Below, in pieces: positions 11,481 to 24,349 of a stretch of 64,000 nucleotides of DNA. The DNA is from Torreya grandis. Taxonomy: Eukaryota > Streptophyta > Pinopsida > Cupressales > Taxaceae. Numbering within the stretch: the stretch's first letter is position 1; every line of letters begins with the position of its first letter. The DNA is taken from the NCBI GenBank assembly GCA_037957365.1, contig JARHVA010001427.1:1574001-1638000 (forward strand), in the 5' to 3' direction. The position numbers and the translations under genes are program-made. The notes under the pieces are model-generated. The model worked only from the letters and a program-made list of their open reading frames with translations. It did not search any database and was not told the DNA's origin.

Positions 11481-13956
11481 AGAAGGGAATGATTTTGAAT
11501 TTAAAATTAGGTAGGTTAATTCCTCTTTATAAAGGTGTGTGTAGATTAATGAAAATTTTTGACACCATAAACAATCAATCAAATACTCAATTTAATGACC
11601 CTACTTTAGACTGATGCAAGAATAATCCACATTCATTGAGTCTTTTGATATACTTTCCTTGAGAGAAGATTAAAGTTATAATATTTTTTAAGTAATTAAT
11701 GTAATTATTAGTGATTTTTTAATCTCACCCTTCTCTCAAAAAATTTATACATAAAATATATCTTTGGGTGCAATTACTTTTGCAACCTTACACTGATGAA
11801 TGTTTTGTAGTCAAAAGGTCCTATGTTAAAAAAATTGTGGGATTTTTAGATGGTCTTAACATACCTTTTGGTATGTGGTCATTAAAAGTATCTATCTATT
11901 ATATGTTGAGATTTAATAGGTCATTCATAAAATGGTCTTGTCCCTTTGTGACCACTTTAGTCATAAGGATTTCAATGAAGTGTTATCATAAAAATCAAAC
12001 TCTGAGGGACATTTTAGCTAAGTTACCATTGGTGTAGCCTCAATTTTTATATCCCATTATTTAACATAATTGGTATAAATTATGGATAATGATGTCCTAG
12101 TCACTATTCCCTAAGGACTCACAATAAGGCAATGACACTGTAATTATGAAACCAAAATAAAAATTAAAGGTATTATCATTTTGATTTGTAGGATCCCACT
12201 AAGGGAAATCAAAGAGCATAATAAGCAAATCTCTTGGGATAAAAAGAATGATTACATCAATGTTTATGAGTCACCCTACCAAAAAGGATATCATACATGT
12301 GAATGAATCATACAAGTACATAATATAACACTTTGAGAAAAGAATTGAATAAAGATGAACATAAATAAATGTATTTTATAGCACCAAATCCAAAGATGAA
12401 TACTTTTTAAAACATTAAATTGAGATATGAAATCATTTTAAAAATACCAAATAAAATGTGAATAAGTAACATATATTTGAATGAATAACCACACCTTTTT
12501 GAAACATGCAAGAAAATAAAGTGAATAGCTTTAATTGGTGGGTCTTTGGCATGCATAAATATGTAAACAAAATGTTTTTAAAAAAATTGAAAACAAAAAG
12601 AGATAAAAAGCGGTAGTTAATATTTTAATGATAACTTCTAAAATATAAATAAATTTTTTTAATAAAATTTTAAAGATTTTTTATAGGATAAATGTACACA
12701 CCCTTGTAAAAATTTAGATTAAAAATGATAACAGATCAAAATTGATAATCATTTTATCAGTCATTTTTTAGCAAAAAAAATAAAAGGTGGTAGTCAGTTA
12801 TTTGAAAATAACTCTTAAACTATACATTAGTTTTCAATGAAATTTTAAGAGGATTTTTATAGGAAAAATATATACACTTATGAAAAAAATTATACTAAAA
12901 TAGATAACACATCAAAATTTATGACTATTTTATATTTTTTAATGGAGATGATGAATGGAAGTAGCATAGGGCATGGAAATGGAATTGATAGAGAGCGAGA
13001 AACAATTTCAAATATAGAATCAAAAAGGGAGAAAGGATATGGTGATAGAGAAGATGAGATCATGTGGGCTAGTATTTTTTAATCTCTATCAGGGCAAGTA
13101 CTGATAGAAGGAATCTCCTCTGAGAGTTGTAACAACACTGACTCTACCAACCCCAAGTAGATGTTAGGTAAGTCATCTTGGAGTGAGATTAACTGGTTTG
13201 ATGGGTAAAAAGGAGATCAAACCTATTTAATACCTTAAAACCATTAAATATGTAAAAATTATACATGTTGAAATCACTCCCTCTCTCATAAATCATGAAT
13301 CATCAAAGATGAAATAGTCTTTAGTTGGAAAGTTTATGGGAGCCAGGCTAAACATTAACTCTTTCAAAGCCTAGGAAAAATAAAAATGGTACCCTAAAGG
13401 TCATATGGAGATTATAGAAATGTTTAATGGATTTTTCATGATTATATTCAACAACCTTGAAGATAGTTTCAACATCCTTACATAGGATCCTTGGTTCTTT
13501 CAAAAATATGAAATTTTATCAAAAAATGGTAACCTAGGTTTGATCCTGAGAAGGAAAACATCAATCTAATGACCATCTAGGTTAGGTTATCGAGTCTTTC
13601 AATTGATTTCTAAGAGGAGGAATTATTTATTAGCATTGACAAATCTTTTGTATACCTCATTGATCTAGACTTGGTGACCAAGGTAGGACCCAGGCTTGTC
13701 CATGGTAGGTTTTGTGTTAACATATTTGTAAATCAGGAGCTTCTAAATATAGTGGTGTTACACAACCCTTTTAGAGGAAGAGTGAAAAAAATATAATTTT
13801 AAAAATTAGTCCTATTGTGTGATAAATATCACAAACTTAGACACTCATCAAAGGTGTGTACTATATGTCCTAACTCAATAACATGGAAAAGAAAAGGAGG
13901 CATCTCTTTTGAAAAAAGTATTAAACCTCAAACCATAGTCCTAGATTCATAAGCTT
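11481..13956. other. Gene-free AT-rich stretch
   Basis: One plus-strand ORF of 89 codons (11768-12037) has no recognisable motif, no supporting context and a composition like the surrounding DNA, so I do not call it a gene. A degenerate direct repeat is present at 12597-12936. The remainder shows no domain, LTR terminus or RNA gene that I can support. Confidence 0.5.
12597..12936. repeat. Degenerate direct repeat, period about 183 bp
   Basis: Two adjacent segments, about 12597-12757 and 12781-12936, share in order GATAAAA-GGTAGT, AATAACT-CT-AA, AATTTTAA-GAT-TTTTATAGGA, a TACAC block, and GATAACA-ATCAAAATT. They are extremely AT-rich and clearly diverged. Likely an old local duplication or a repeated block inside a decayed element. 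Confidence 0.5.
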
Positions 13957-16287
13957 TGTTGGAAATTTTTGCCTATATATAAGGCTAAAAGAGCTTAACA
14001 GGGTCCTGATTGAAGAAGTGATTCAATGATAAAAGAGGTAGATCATATTACATGCAATGCTTTAGAAACACTTTAAGGAAGCTTAAAGTGTAATTCTATT
14101 GATCCTCAAAGGATAGGTTAATAGACTAAATGGAGGATCTATGTAATTTTACATAGGCAATTTTATAGTTTGGGTCATAGAAAAGTTTTTTTATGCTCAA
14201 TAAATTATTTTAGCTTCCAAAGATGAAGCAAAAGTTCAAAAGAACATGTCTAGAGAGATTAGACCATCATCAAGATGTCACTCAGAAATAGACTAGTTAG
14301 CTTGTTTGCACATTTGATAAGTATGCTCATAAAGCCTCAAAATCCCTTGGGTTATGTGCAGATGTTTCTCTTAATACCTATGTCATCCTTTTCAAGTTTT
14401 ATGCCTTTATGATTTTTCTATCTCAAGATATAAGCTTTCAAAGATTGACTTGCAGAATGAGACATTCGTACAGACATCAAATTTAAGCACAGACAAAAAT
14501 CCATTGGTGTTTAAAGTTTGATGGTATCTTAGACATCATTCATGGTCTTGAAAATTTCATTGACGATTATGTAGATGTCAAAATAAATCTTTGTAAAAAA
14601 CTACTAGAGTTTAAATTTGATGATCATACAAACATCAAATACAATCATGTGGACATCAAATGATGAGATTGTAAACATCAAAATAAAGCTTGTGAATTAT
14701 TCGTTGAGTTCAAATGGTGGGTCTTAGGTAGATTTTATGGTACACATTCAATCATACATTCAAATATAATAGCGAGTGGAGGTCAAAAAGGTCATTAGAT
14801 CCTGGCAATAGATAAAGAAATGACAAGTGTCAAAAGTGTTTGGGTCTTGGCAAAATATCTAAAAATTATGTTCATTCATGCATAAGAAAATAAATATTAT
14901 AATATGGTCAAGAATTTAATAGGTCTGAATTATAATTTGATGGCCAATCAAACAAAGTCAAACCTAGTAAGCTTCTATTAAAAATCAAAAAAGTAATTTT
15001 TGATGGGGCAAAGTAAATACAAAGGGACCAAAGATTGAGCATGATCTAGGGTGAAATATTAGGACCAAACATTAACAACAAATCTCCATATAGGTAAAAT
15101 AAGTTTTTTAAAATCCTAATATATAACAAAGATCAATAACTTGTTATCAAGACAAGACTAGGCATTGAGCAAGCTTTGCATCTATACATTGACTATACGA
15201 AAACCAATATTAGGATTGGTTTTAAATTTAAAGTAAGAACTATGCTCAAGGGTGGATATTTATGATTATGAAGGCATGTCTTATCTTTAGGCATCATCAT
15301 ATCTTTGATGAATAGGTATATCCATCTACTCAAAATAGACTAAGCATCTTTGTCAGTTTCAAGGCATGAAATATTTATCCTTGTGGTAGATCAAATTAAA
15401 AGTGGCATAGATTCTTGAGATGGAGATATGATGGTTGGATAAGAATATAAGAGCATCAATTATTTGACATAGCCTTTGAAATGTTTCTTCTTGATAAGAT
15501 CATGACTCAACATCATCAAGTTGGTGTTAATACATCAAGAGTAGTTGGACCTCATTCAATGTTTTTTTCTTATACAACTCCCTCTCTCTCCTTCCTTTTA
15601 TCTAAATATAGGCTTCTAAGCCTTAAAAAATCTTTGAAATCCCTCTCTTAGGCATGACTAGACTCTACCAAGATTGATCTTTTGTAACCTCCTAAGATAA
15701 ATAGAGGACTCTTTTTAGATTTTATTATTTAGGTATAATGTGTTAATATCATATTAATTTGCATATGTGATAGAAATCTCTCCCTTGCCAAACCCTGATA
15801 TCACCTGGATACTAGTTTATCTTGTTATACAAGTCATGCTTAGTGTTTAAATTCATTTTATTAAAGATAGTAAGTAGATAAATTGATTGGTTAGTGCCTT
15901 GAATCAGGCCTCTCCATCACTTCCCTTAGGTTTTGATCGCTTGGTGAAACTCTGCATGAAATACTAATACATAAATAGCCATTTGGAATTACAAATCTGA
16001 TCTCATTATTGTTTTTATAAGTTTAGATAAAGTGGATAAATAATCACATTACTGGTGCATCACCTCCTTTATATATTTTTCATGCATTTTTACCCATTTT
16101 TCTCTCCCTTTTCTGAATTATAATTTATTTTAGGTGATAGATCCAAAAGGAAGCAGGCCTTTTCTATAGGTTTGACCTAATATTAGGATTCCCACAGCCT
16201 AAGGTCATTCCCATATTGGACTATATTTGAGCAATAGGACCTAAACAATCCCATTATTTAGCTAGGGTCTAATCCAGGACACTAATA
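13957..16287 (+). repeat. 5' LTR of the non-autonomous element (~2.33 kb)
   Basis: Starts TGTTGGAAATTTTTGCC and ends GGACACTAATA. It is collinear with 26524-28133 over most of its length but holds about 730 bp (roughly 15105-15825) that the 3' LTR lacks. The block 14460-14700 contains repeated GACATCAAA-type motifs. A degraded TATA-like CTAAATATAGG lies at about 15602, matching the position of the clear TATA box in the related gypsy LTR. Confidence 0.75.
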
Positions 16288-16432
16288 GTTCTGGTATACC
16301 TAATGGAACCCATTGGAGTTAGTCTTGGTGAAATTATAGTTGTATTAGTGTTCTTCATGAAAAATTTGGTGATCCTAAGCTAAAGCAATTATTTTTGAAA
16401 GCCCAGGCAATTTCTAATTAAGTTTATTTTTA

Positions 16433-17169
16433 TTGCACTATTTTGAAGTTATTTTCATGGTTATATGTGAGGAAAATCCCTATTTAATACCTCCTTATCA
16501 TCCCTATCATGTATCATACCAGCCCTATTATGATCCATATGAGCCTTGTCATGAGCTTAATCAGCCTTACCATGAGTTTTATCAAAGCTATGATGAGCCT
16601 TATCAAGTTTCCCATTATCCTTATTATCAAGATCATGACTCTTACCATCCTTATGAATCATATCAATTCCATGAGCATATTTCACCTTTCCCATGTGGCT
16701 ATGATGTTCCATATAATCATCCTTGTCTCCAAGAAAGAATGGATGAGATAGGTCTCAAAATATTAGCATATACAAGAAAAGTAAGTTCAGATTCCCAATA
16801 TAAGGAAGTGAATGGTCTATTTATAAATGTGTCTAATGATCTAAAGGAGAGGCATGAGTTTTTTACCTTTGTATTAGAGAAGATGAAGGCTTTAGAGAGG
16901 CAAAAAAGTGATTTTAACCAATTTTCTTGAGAACCCTCTTATATTCCTTTCCATTATTCTTGTGTTCCTTATTCTCATAAAGTGATTAACCATACTCAAT
17001 TTGAGCCAAGGGAGATACCTACTTGGAACCAAGAGTAGAATCATATGCCTATTCAAGGGCCTATTTAAGAAACTAAATCTTCTTATAGTCCCCCTTATTC
17101 ACCACTCATCGCTCAATTTCAAGTTTTCTATGATAATAAGGAGATTTCAAACTTTGATGATGTGATGGT
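16433..17169 (+). pseudogene. N-terminal part of the non-autonomous element's own ORF
   Basis: The first 165 codons (16433-16930) are open and begin about 145 bp after the 5' LTR. They are extremely rich in Tyr, Pro and His (for example PYHPYHVSYQPYYDPYEP) and then become a charged helical-looking region with EKMKALERQKSDF. After a TGA the same frame continues with interspersed TAG and TAA codons to the copia insertion at 17170, ending NFDDVM. I do not recognise a conserved domain. It is not the gag seen in the gypsy element at 49216. The second half of the ORF resumes at 25306. Confidence 0.55.
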
Positions 17170-18127
17170 TGTCAGGATCCTACTCTCCCCAATAAGAGTA
17201 TATATGATTACCTTGTATTAGAAACTAAACATGGAATTATACCAGAATGAATAAGTAACTAGAAATATGAAACAACACAGGATATGAGAGACAATATACA
17301 ATTGTATTAATAATCACTCAGAAGAAAATACAATAAAAAAGATGCCACTTCTTCTTCCACCTCTAAGGCTTGCCACACCTCATGGACTTCTTCCCTCTCT
17401 CTCTTATGGTCCCAACACACAATTCAAATACAGAGTTGGTGTTCACCTCTCCAACCAGTCAGTAACAATGCTGCCAGTACACCAAGTACACAATAGTACT
17501 CCAAGTAGATCTCCCTTTCCTTGCTGCCACCTGCAAATCAACAGACCTTACTTACCATGTAGATATCTCTACACCCTGAAGAACCCTTATCCTTGCCTCA
17601 CCAATTCCTTATGATTCTTCAACTAGTACCCCGGTGGATCTCCTAGTAGAACTTGCACAACCTGCAACTCTCCTTGATCATACACACTCAGCACCCCTTT
17701 GGAACTAGGAGGAGCTACTCTAGCTCTCTCTTCAAGCTCAATGGCTTTCTAGCACCCTTTTACAATACAGCCCATGAGTCTATTATATAGATCTTATGCA
17801 TACAATAATTAAACTTTCTTAATTACAATAATTAGACACACAACTCAAGACTATAATTAGCCTTTACATGCAAACTCTTGGTTCAACAAACTAACTGTCC
17901 GTGCAACGAATAGTTTTAGAACCACCACAGGTGATCGACGTTGATCCTTGTCTGCCTGGAGGTGACAGACGTCGGCCGACCTCCTACCAATGCCGGTTGC
18001 CTTTCAGTTCGCACCTGCCGATGTCGGTTGCTCTCTGCACTATACTCTGTCGATGTCGGTCTCCCTAAAACTTAGCAACCTCCTCCATGTTTGCAAAAGT
18101 TGAAGCTTTTAGCTCCACAACCTAAAA
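17170..18127 (-). repeat. 3' LTR of outer copia (958 bp)
   Basis: In plus orientation it begins TGTCAGGATCC and ends CACAACCTAAAA. Positions about 17929-18070 hold degenerate copies of a CpG-rich palindromic motif (ACCGATGTCGGT type). It is followed by AATCTCCCACTTGG, the reverse complement of the polypurine tract. Confidence 0.85.
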
Positions 18128-19513
18128 ATCTCCCACTTGGAGATAAATAGTTACAACTGTACCTGTACCTATACACCATCTAATTTGTTTTCTAGTTTGT
18201 ATCCCTCTTCAAGCTCACTCCTGAAGACCAACCACCACACACCCTATGGTGCACCTCATGTTATCCAAGTAACCTGCCACATCCAAACCTACAACTCCAT
18301 GTAGTGAAGACCTTGACCCTGCATAACATGTTAACCTACTGCTGGTCCCTCTCAAATACCTAAGAATCCACCTTCCTTGAATTGGCTCCAAACTCTCTGA
18401 CAACTCCCACTACTTGGGAAAACTCAGGCCTACACTAGACCTTATGTGATTTCGAACACTGTTCTAAGCTTAGCTTGAACTGTCCAGCCCTTGGTGTGCT
18501 TACCGATTCTGCATCCTACATCTTGAACCTCACCAACACCTTCTTCACATCAGCTCCCACTAGAGACAAAAATATCTCCATGTCTCTCATGCCAAAGAAT
18601 TTCACTGCTCCCAAATTCTTCATGACATACCTCTGAACTAACCATACCATTAGCTCAGCAACTCCCTGTATGTACAAACCTGAAACAAGCATACCATCCA
18701 CATAGAGTAATAGGATAATGTCATGACTCATCATCCACCTAGTAAGACAAACACAATGGTTACACTGACATTGACTAAAGCCCTACTTTGTCATCCACCT
18801 GTCAAACTTATACCACTATCCTTCAGCTTTCTCAAGACCTTATACCCTAGCCTTTCCTCTCATGTATCCATCCACTCTCTTCTTTAACTTGGGAATCCAT
18901 TCCTCTATCAGTGCTTTCTTCTAATTGACAACTCTACCAACAAACCCTTGTTTGGTTCTTTTCCAAGGACCCACACTCCTCATCCATGCCTAGCTCCCAC
19001 TATTTCTTGGATTCTACCTACATTACCTCTTCACATCATCATGGTTCTCAACCATCAGTAAGCAACTAGTAAGAAGGTGAACAATGAATATGAGGTCCAC
19101 TTACCCCTTTTAGTCCTCCATATGGGTGTTTGAGACTCTTTGACATCTCGTTGTCTGCCCAACATCCATTTTAGTGACCAATCTCAGCCATCTCCCAATT
19201 TGCACCCGACCGATGTCGGTTCCCTGTGATTGACCCTGTCTATCGACGTTGGTTCCCTGACTGACGCTGGTGTACCTCTGTTGACGTCGGTTCCTGTATG
19301 ACCAATGTCAGTTCCTTCTACCTGACACCACCAACTCTACTAATCTGCACATGATCAATGTCAGTGCCTTTCTATTCAATGTCAGTTCCTCCTGACCGAT
19401 GTCGGTACCTGTGTTCGCCTGTGAGTGATGACTTTTTACCTGCGAGCTCCTTTTAGGTCAAAACCCTGTTCATATTAACACAGCCCTACTCAGAATAATT
19501 CAGTCCTCTCAGT
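18128..19513 (-). pseudogene. Outer copia internal region: RNase H, RT and palindromic array
   Basis: On the minus strand this holds the 3' part of a copia polyprotein. At 18734-18516 there is an RT segment with LLLYVDGMLVSG, where the family's usual YVDD has become YVDG, followed by the AELM-LVQRYVMKNLG region. At 18403-18215 there is the copia connection/RNase H region (RWILRYLRGT, then AGYLDNMR). The segment 19195-19425 carries about ten degenerate copies of the CpG-rich palindromic motif where an integrase would be expected. Many frameshifts and stops. The region is cut at 19513 by the inner copia and resumes at 23600. Confidence 0.8.
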
Positions 19514-19518
19514 TGATC

Positions 19519-20487
19519 TATCAGGTACCCCTAGAACAATAAACATGCTCTGATACCAACTTGTCAAGATCTTGCTCCTCAATTAGAGCACATATGATTA
19601 CCTTGTATTAGCAACTAAACACAGAATTATACTAGAATCAATAAGTAACTTGAAATATGAAACAACATAGGATTTGAGAGACAATACACAATTGTATTAA
19701 ATAATCAAAATAAAATACAATAAAGAAGATGCCACTTCTTCTTCCACCTCAAAGGCTCGCCACACCTCAAGACCTTCCCTCTCTCTCTCGGTCCCAACAA
19801 TCAACTCAAATATAGAATTGATGTTCACCTCTCCAACTAGTCAGTAACACGCTACTATTACACCAAGTACACAACTGTACTCCAAGTAGATCTCCTGCTC
19901 TCTGCTACTACCTACAAATCACTAGACCTTACTCACCATTGTAGATCTCCAAAAGAATCCATGCACATCCGCTGACCAAGATCATACAAACATGAAGAAC
20001 CCTTATGATTCTCCAAACCAGTACCCACACTTGGTACTGTGGCACTAGGAGGAACACACCATTGCTCTCCTCTCTCTGAAGGAGCTTATTTTTCTCTCTT
20101 ACTCTCTAGCACTAATTTATAATACAACCAATGAGTCTCTTAAATAGATCTCATGCAAACAATAATTAGACACCTAATTAAAATAATTAGATCCGTAGCT
20201 TCTAGTCTAAATTTGGCTCTTAACATGCAAACACTTGGTTTGTTAGCTAACTACCCATAACATACTCATAGTCTGAACCACACAGGTGACCAACATTAGT
20301 CCCTGTCTGCTTGGGGGTGTCAATGCCGGCCGACTTCTGACCGATGTCGATTGCCTTTTGTCTATAACCTATCGACGTCGGTTGTCTTGACCGACGCTGG
20401 TGACTGTAACACTCAGTAAACACTCTGAAACCTCCCTAACTCCTCCTATTTGCATCTTGGTGAAGCTTTTAGCTCCACAACCTAATA
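19519..20487 (-). repeat. 3' LTR of inner copia (969 bp)
   Basis: Begins TATCAGGTACCCC (a G-to-A change from TGTCAGG in its partner) and ends CACAACCTAATA, followed by the reverse complement of the polypurine tract, ATCTCCCACTTGG. Forty-three bases in, it contains CTCTGATACCAACT followed by TGTCAAGATC, which is the PBS-plus-LTR-start junction of the other copies. The palindromic motif array lies at about 20287-20405. Confidence 0.85.
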
Positions 20488-22621
20488 ATCTCCCACTTGG
20501 AGATAAATAGTTGCACCTATACCTGTATCTGTACCCCGTCTAATCTATTTCTTGGCTTGTATCCCTCTTCAAGCTCACTTCTGAAGACCAACCACCACAC
20601 ACCCTGTGATGCCTTTCCTATCATCTAAGTAACCTGCCACATCCAATCCTACATATCCATGTAGTGAAGTCCTTGAACCTGCATAACATGTTAACCTGCT
20701 GCTAGTCCCTCTCAAGTACCTAAGAATCTACCTTCCCCGAATTAGCTCCAAACTTTTTGACAACTCCCACTTCTTGGGAAAACTCAGGCCTATAGTAGAC
20801 CTTATGTGATTTTGAACCCTATTCTTAGCTCTATTTGAACTGTCCAGCCCTTGGTGTGCTTACCGATTCTGCATCCTGCATCTTGAACCTTGCCAACACC
20901 GTTTTCACATCAGCTCCCACTGGAGACAAAATCTCCATGTCTCTTATGCCAAAGAATTTTGCTGCTCCAAATTCCTCATGACATGCTACTGAACTATCCT
21001 TACCTTTAGCTCAACAAATCCCTGTATGTACAAACCTACTAGAAAACTATCCACATATAGTAACAGGATAATGTCGCGACTCATCATCCACCTAGTAAGA
21101 ACAAACACAATAGGTACACTGACATTGACTAAAGCCCTGCTTTGTCATCCACCTATCAAAACCTATACCACTGTCCTGTAACTTCTTCAAGACCATATAC
21201 CTTGGCCTTCTATCTCACGTATTCATCCACTCTCTTCTTTAACTTGGGAATCCATCTGTCTCTCAGTGCTTTCTTCTAGCTGACAACTCTACCAACAAAT
21301 CCCTATTTGGTTCTTCTCTAAGGACTCACACTCCTCATCCATGTCAAGCTCCCACTATTTCTGGATTCTACGTGCATTGCCTCTTCACATCTTCCTAGTT
21401 CTTGACCATTAGTAAGAAATATAAAGAAGGTGAACAATGAATATGAGGTTCACTTACCCTTTCTGACCTCCATATGGGTGTTTGAGACTTGTTGATAGCT
21501 TGTTGTCCGCCCACTATCCGTTCCAGTGACCGATCTCGGCCATCTCCCAATCTGCTCTCAACCGATGTCAGTTTTCTATGACTGACCCTATCTATCGATG
21601 TTAGTTTCCTGACCGATGCTGGTGTACCTATTGCCAATGTCAGTCACTATATGACCGACATTGGTTCCTACTTCTTGACATCACCGACTCTGTTGATCTA
21701 CACATGATCGATGTCGGTGCTTGTCTGTTTGATGTCAGTTCCCTCTGACTGATGCCGATACCTATGTTCACCTATGAGTGATGACTTTTTACCCATGAGC
21801 TCCTTTTGGGTCAAACCCTTGTTCATATAAACACAGCCCTGCTTAAAATAATACAATCCCCTCAGTTGATCTCTATTCGTCATCTCCTCCATGAACACCA
21901 AGGCTTTCCAGTTCTTAAGTTTATCAAAGACATCTGTCTTCCACTTTAGAACATGCATTCCCCTCCTACATATGTAACCAAGCCTACAAAGCCACATCTC
22001 TATAATAGAAGGTGAATCAGTAATATAAGTAGATAGATAAAGGATACCTACTTTCTTACCACCGTCTAATTCAAGTGCATCCGTTGTGAGAGTTACTGTG
22101 CATCTCTCATCACCTAACTTTCTTGAAGAAATTAGACTCATCTCCAAGACTGGTAGCTGCATGACCTCATTCAACACTTGTATGTTATTCGTCTACAATT
22201 TCAGCTTCACTTCCCCTTTGCCAACCATTTGACAAGGCTCTCCAGCTCCTAAATAAATCTCTCCAAAGTCTCCAAATACATACCCATGAAAAGATGCTCT
22301 ATTTTGAGCTGCATGGAAAGAGGCAAAAGAATCTATAAACCAAGATTCTACTTTATCCAAAACATCCTGTGCAACATCCCCTACAACATCTGCTCCTCCC
22401 TGTTGATCTGTAACCAACCAACAATCTTTCTTTACCTACTCTTTCTTTCCATCAGTTAGACCATTCGTGCTATTCAATTTCTCCATTCATAGCTTACTTT
22501 CTTCTACCATTGCTATACTCCCACTCAATCAGAAACCCCTATGAGTAACCTATAATCAACACACACTATCTAGATCTGAAACCACCTATTAGTAACCTAA
22601 CCAAAAGCTCTGATACCAACT
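20488..22621 (-). pseudogene. Inner copia internal region: protease, GAG-pre-integrase, array, RT
   Basis: Minus-strand order from the PBS is as follows. At 22417-22193 is the copia protease region WFIDSFASFH (family motif D-S-G-A-S, here damaged), GYVFGDFGEIYLG and GKGEVKLKL. At 22177-21698 are MSLISSRKLGDERC and the GAG-pre-integrase signature WLCRLGYICRRGMHVL. The palindromic repeat array follows at about 21515-21765. Then comes the linker SERVSEPHIHCSPSLY (21637-21395), and finally decayed RT and RNase H regions (about 21240-20590). The integrase catalytic core, expected between GAG-pre-integrase and the linker, is missing. The ORF is broken by stops and frameshifts. Confidence 0.8.
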
Positions 22622-23594
22622 TGTCAGGTACCCCTAGAATAACAAACATGCTCTGATACCAACTTGTTAGGATCTTGCTCCTCAATTAGAGCACATATGA
22701 TTACCTTGTATTAGCAACTAAATACGGAATTATACCAGAATCAATAAGTAACTAGAAATATGAAACAACACAGGATTTGAGAGACAATACACAATTGTAT
22801 TAAATACTCAGAAGAAAATACAATAAAGAAGATGCCACTTCTTCTTCCACCTCAAAGGCTCGCCACACCTCAAGACCTTCTTCCCTCTCTCTCTCGGTCC
22901 CAACAATCAACTCAAATATAGAATCAATGTTCGCCTCTCCAACCAGTCAGTAACACGCTGCCAGTACACCAAGTACACAACCATACTCCAAGTAGATCTC
23001 TTGCTCTCTGCTACTACCTACAAATCATTAGACCTTACTCACCATTGTAGATCTCCAAAAGAAGCCATGCACATCTGTTGACCAAGATCATACAAACACG
23101 AAGAACCCTTCTAATTCTCCAAACCAGTACCCACACTTGGTACTGTGGCACTAGGAGGAACACACCATTGCTCTCCTCTCTCTGAAGGAGCTTATTTTGC
23201 TCTCTTACTCTCTAGCACTAATTTACAATAAAACCAATGAGTCTCTTAAATAGATCTCATGCAAACAATAATTAGACACCTAATTAAAATAATTAGATCC
23301 ACAGCTTCTAGTCTAAATTTGGCTCTTAACATGTAAACACTTGGTTCGTTAGCTAACAGCCCATAACATACTCATAATTTAAACCACATAGGTGACTGAC
23401 GTTAGTCCCTATCTTCCTAGGGGGTGCCAACGCTGGCTGAATTTTGACCGATGTCGATTGCCTTCTGTCTATACCCTACCGACGTCGATTGTCCTGACCG
23501 ACACCGGTGACTGTAACACTTAGCAAACACTCTGCAACCTCCCTAACTCCTCCTGTTTACATCCTGGTGAAGCTTTTAGCTCCACAACCTAACA
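22622..23594 (-). repeat. 5' LTR of inner copia (973 bp)
   Basis: Begins TGTCAGGTACCCC and ends CACAACCTAACA. The functional primer-binding site lies just outside, at 22608-22621. A second copy (CTCTGATACCAACTT, 22651-22665) lies inside the LTR, followed by TGTTAGGATC. The palindromic array lies at about 23391-23515. On the minus strand ATCTATTTAAGAGAC (about 23250) is a candidate TATA region. Confidence 0.85.
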
Positions 23595-23599
23595 TGATC

Positions 23600-24349
23600 T
23601 CTATCTGTCATATCCTCCATAAACACCAAGGCTTTCCAGTTCTTAAGTTTGTCAAAGATATCTGTCTTCCACTTAAGAACATGCATTCCCTTCTTACATA
23701 TGTAACCAAGCCTACAAAGCCACATCTCTGCAACAAAAGGTGAATCAGTAATATAAGTAGATAGATAAAGGATACCTACTTTCTTACCACCATCTAATTT
23801 AAGTGCATCTACTGTGAGTGTTACTGTGCATCTCTCATCACCTAACTTTCCTAAAGAAATTAGACTCATCTCCAAGACTGGTACCTGCATGACCTCATTC
23901 AACACCCGTGTGTTATCTGTCTGCAATTTCAACTTCACTTCCCCTTTGCGAACAACTTGACAAGGCTCACCAACCCCTAAATAAATCTCTCCAAAGTCTC
24001 CCTAGACATACTCTTGAAAAGATGCTCTATTTTGGGTTTCATGGAAAGAGGCAACAAAATCTATAGACCAAGATTCTACTTTATCCAGAGCAACTTGTGT
24101 AACAACCCCTACAACATCTACTTCTACACGTTGATCTTCTACCAACCAACAGTCTTCCTTTACCTGCTCTTTCTTTCCATCAATCAGACCATTCGTGCTA
24201 TTTAGTTTCTCCATTCATAGCTTACTTTCTTCTACCATTGCTATACTCCCACTCAATCAAAAACCCCTGTGAGTAACCTGTAATCAAACAAACACTAACT
24301 AGATCTGAACCACCTGTTAGTCAACCCAACCAAAAGCTCTGATACCAAC
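23600..24349 (-). pseudogene. Outer copia 5' coding region: truncated gag, protease, GAG-pre-integrase
   Basis: A minus-strand ATG at 24214 opens MEKLNSTNGLIDGKKE shortly after the primer-binding site at 24337-24349, leading into the protease region (WSIDFVASFH, then EYV) and, at 23938-23576, the LKLQTDNTRVLNEVM segment, LISLGKLGDERC and the GAG-pre-integrase block WLCRLGYICKKGMHVL. Nearly all of a normal copia gag is absent. The retained start is only about 130 bp from the PBS. The frame is broken in several places. Confidence 0.75.

Larger units (their letters stand above)
19519..23594 (-). mobile_element. Defective Ty1/copia element (inner), minus strand
   Basis: LTRs at 19519-20487 and 22622-23594 flank a 2.13 kb internal region. 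The insertion is bounded by a perfect 5-bp target-site duplication, TGATC (19514-19518 and 23595-23599), within the internal region of the outer copia. The two elements are relatives: each is about 4.07 kb, with LTRs near 960 bp and the same internal layout. The inner LTRs are 43 bp longer at their U5 end because they contain an internal copy of the primer-binding site. The element lacks most of gag and the integrase core. Confidence 0.88.

Noticed and set aside
11768..12037. 89-codon plus-strand ORF
   Set aside because: No motif, no repeat family context, no homologue recognised, and its length is not unusual for chance in this composition.
17342..17614. 90-codon plus-strand ORF
   Set aside because: It lies entirely within a copia LTR and opposite to the element's coding strand.
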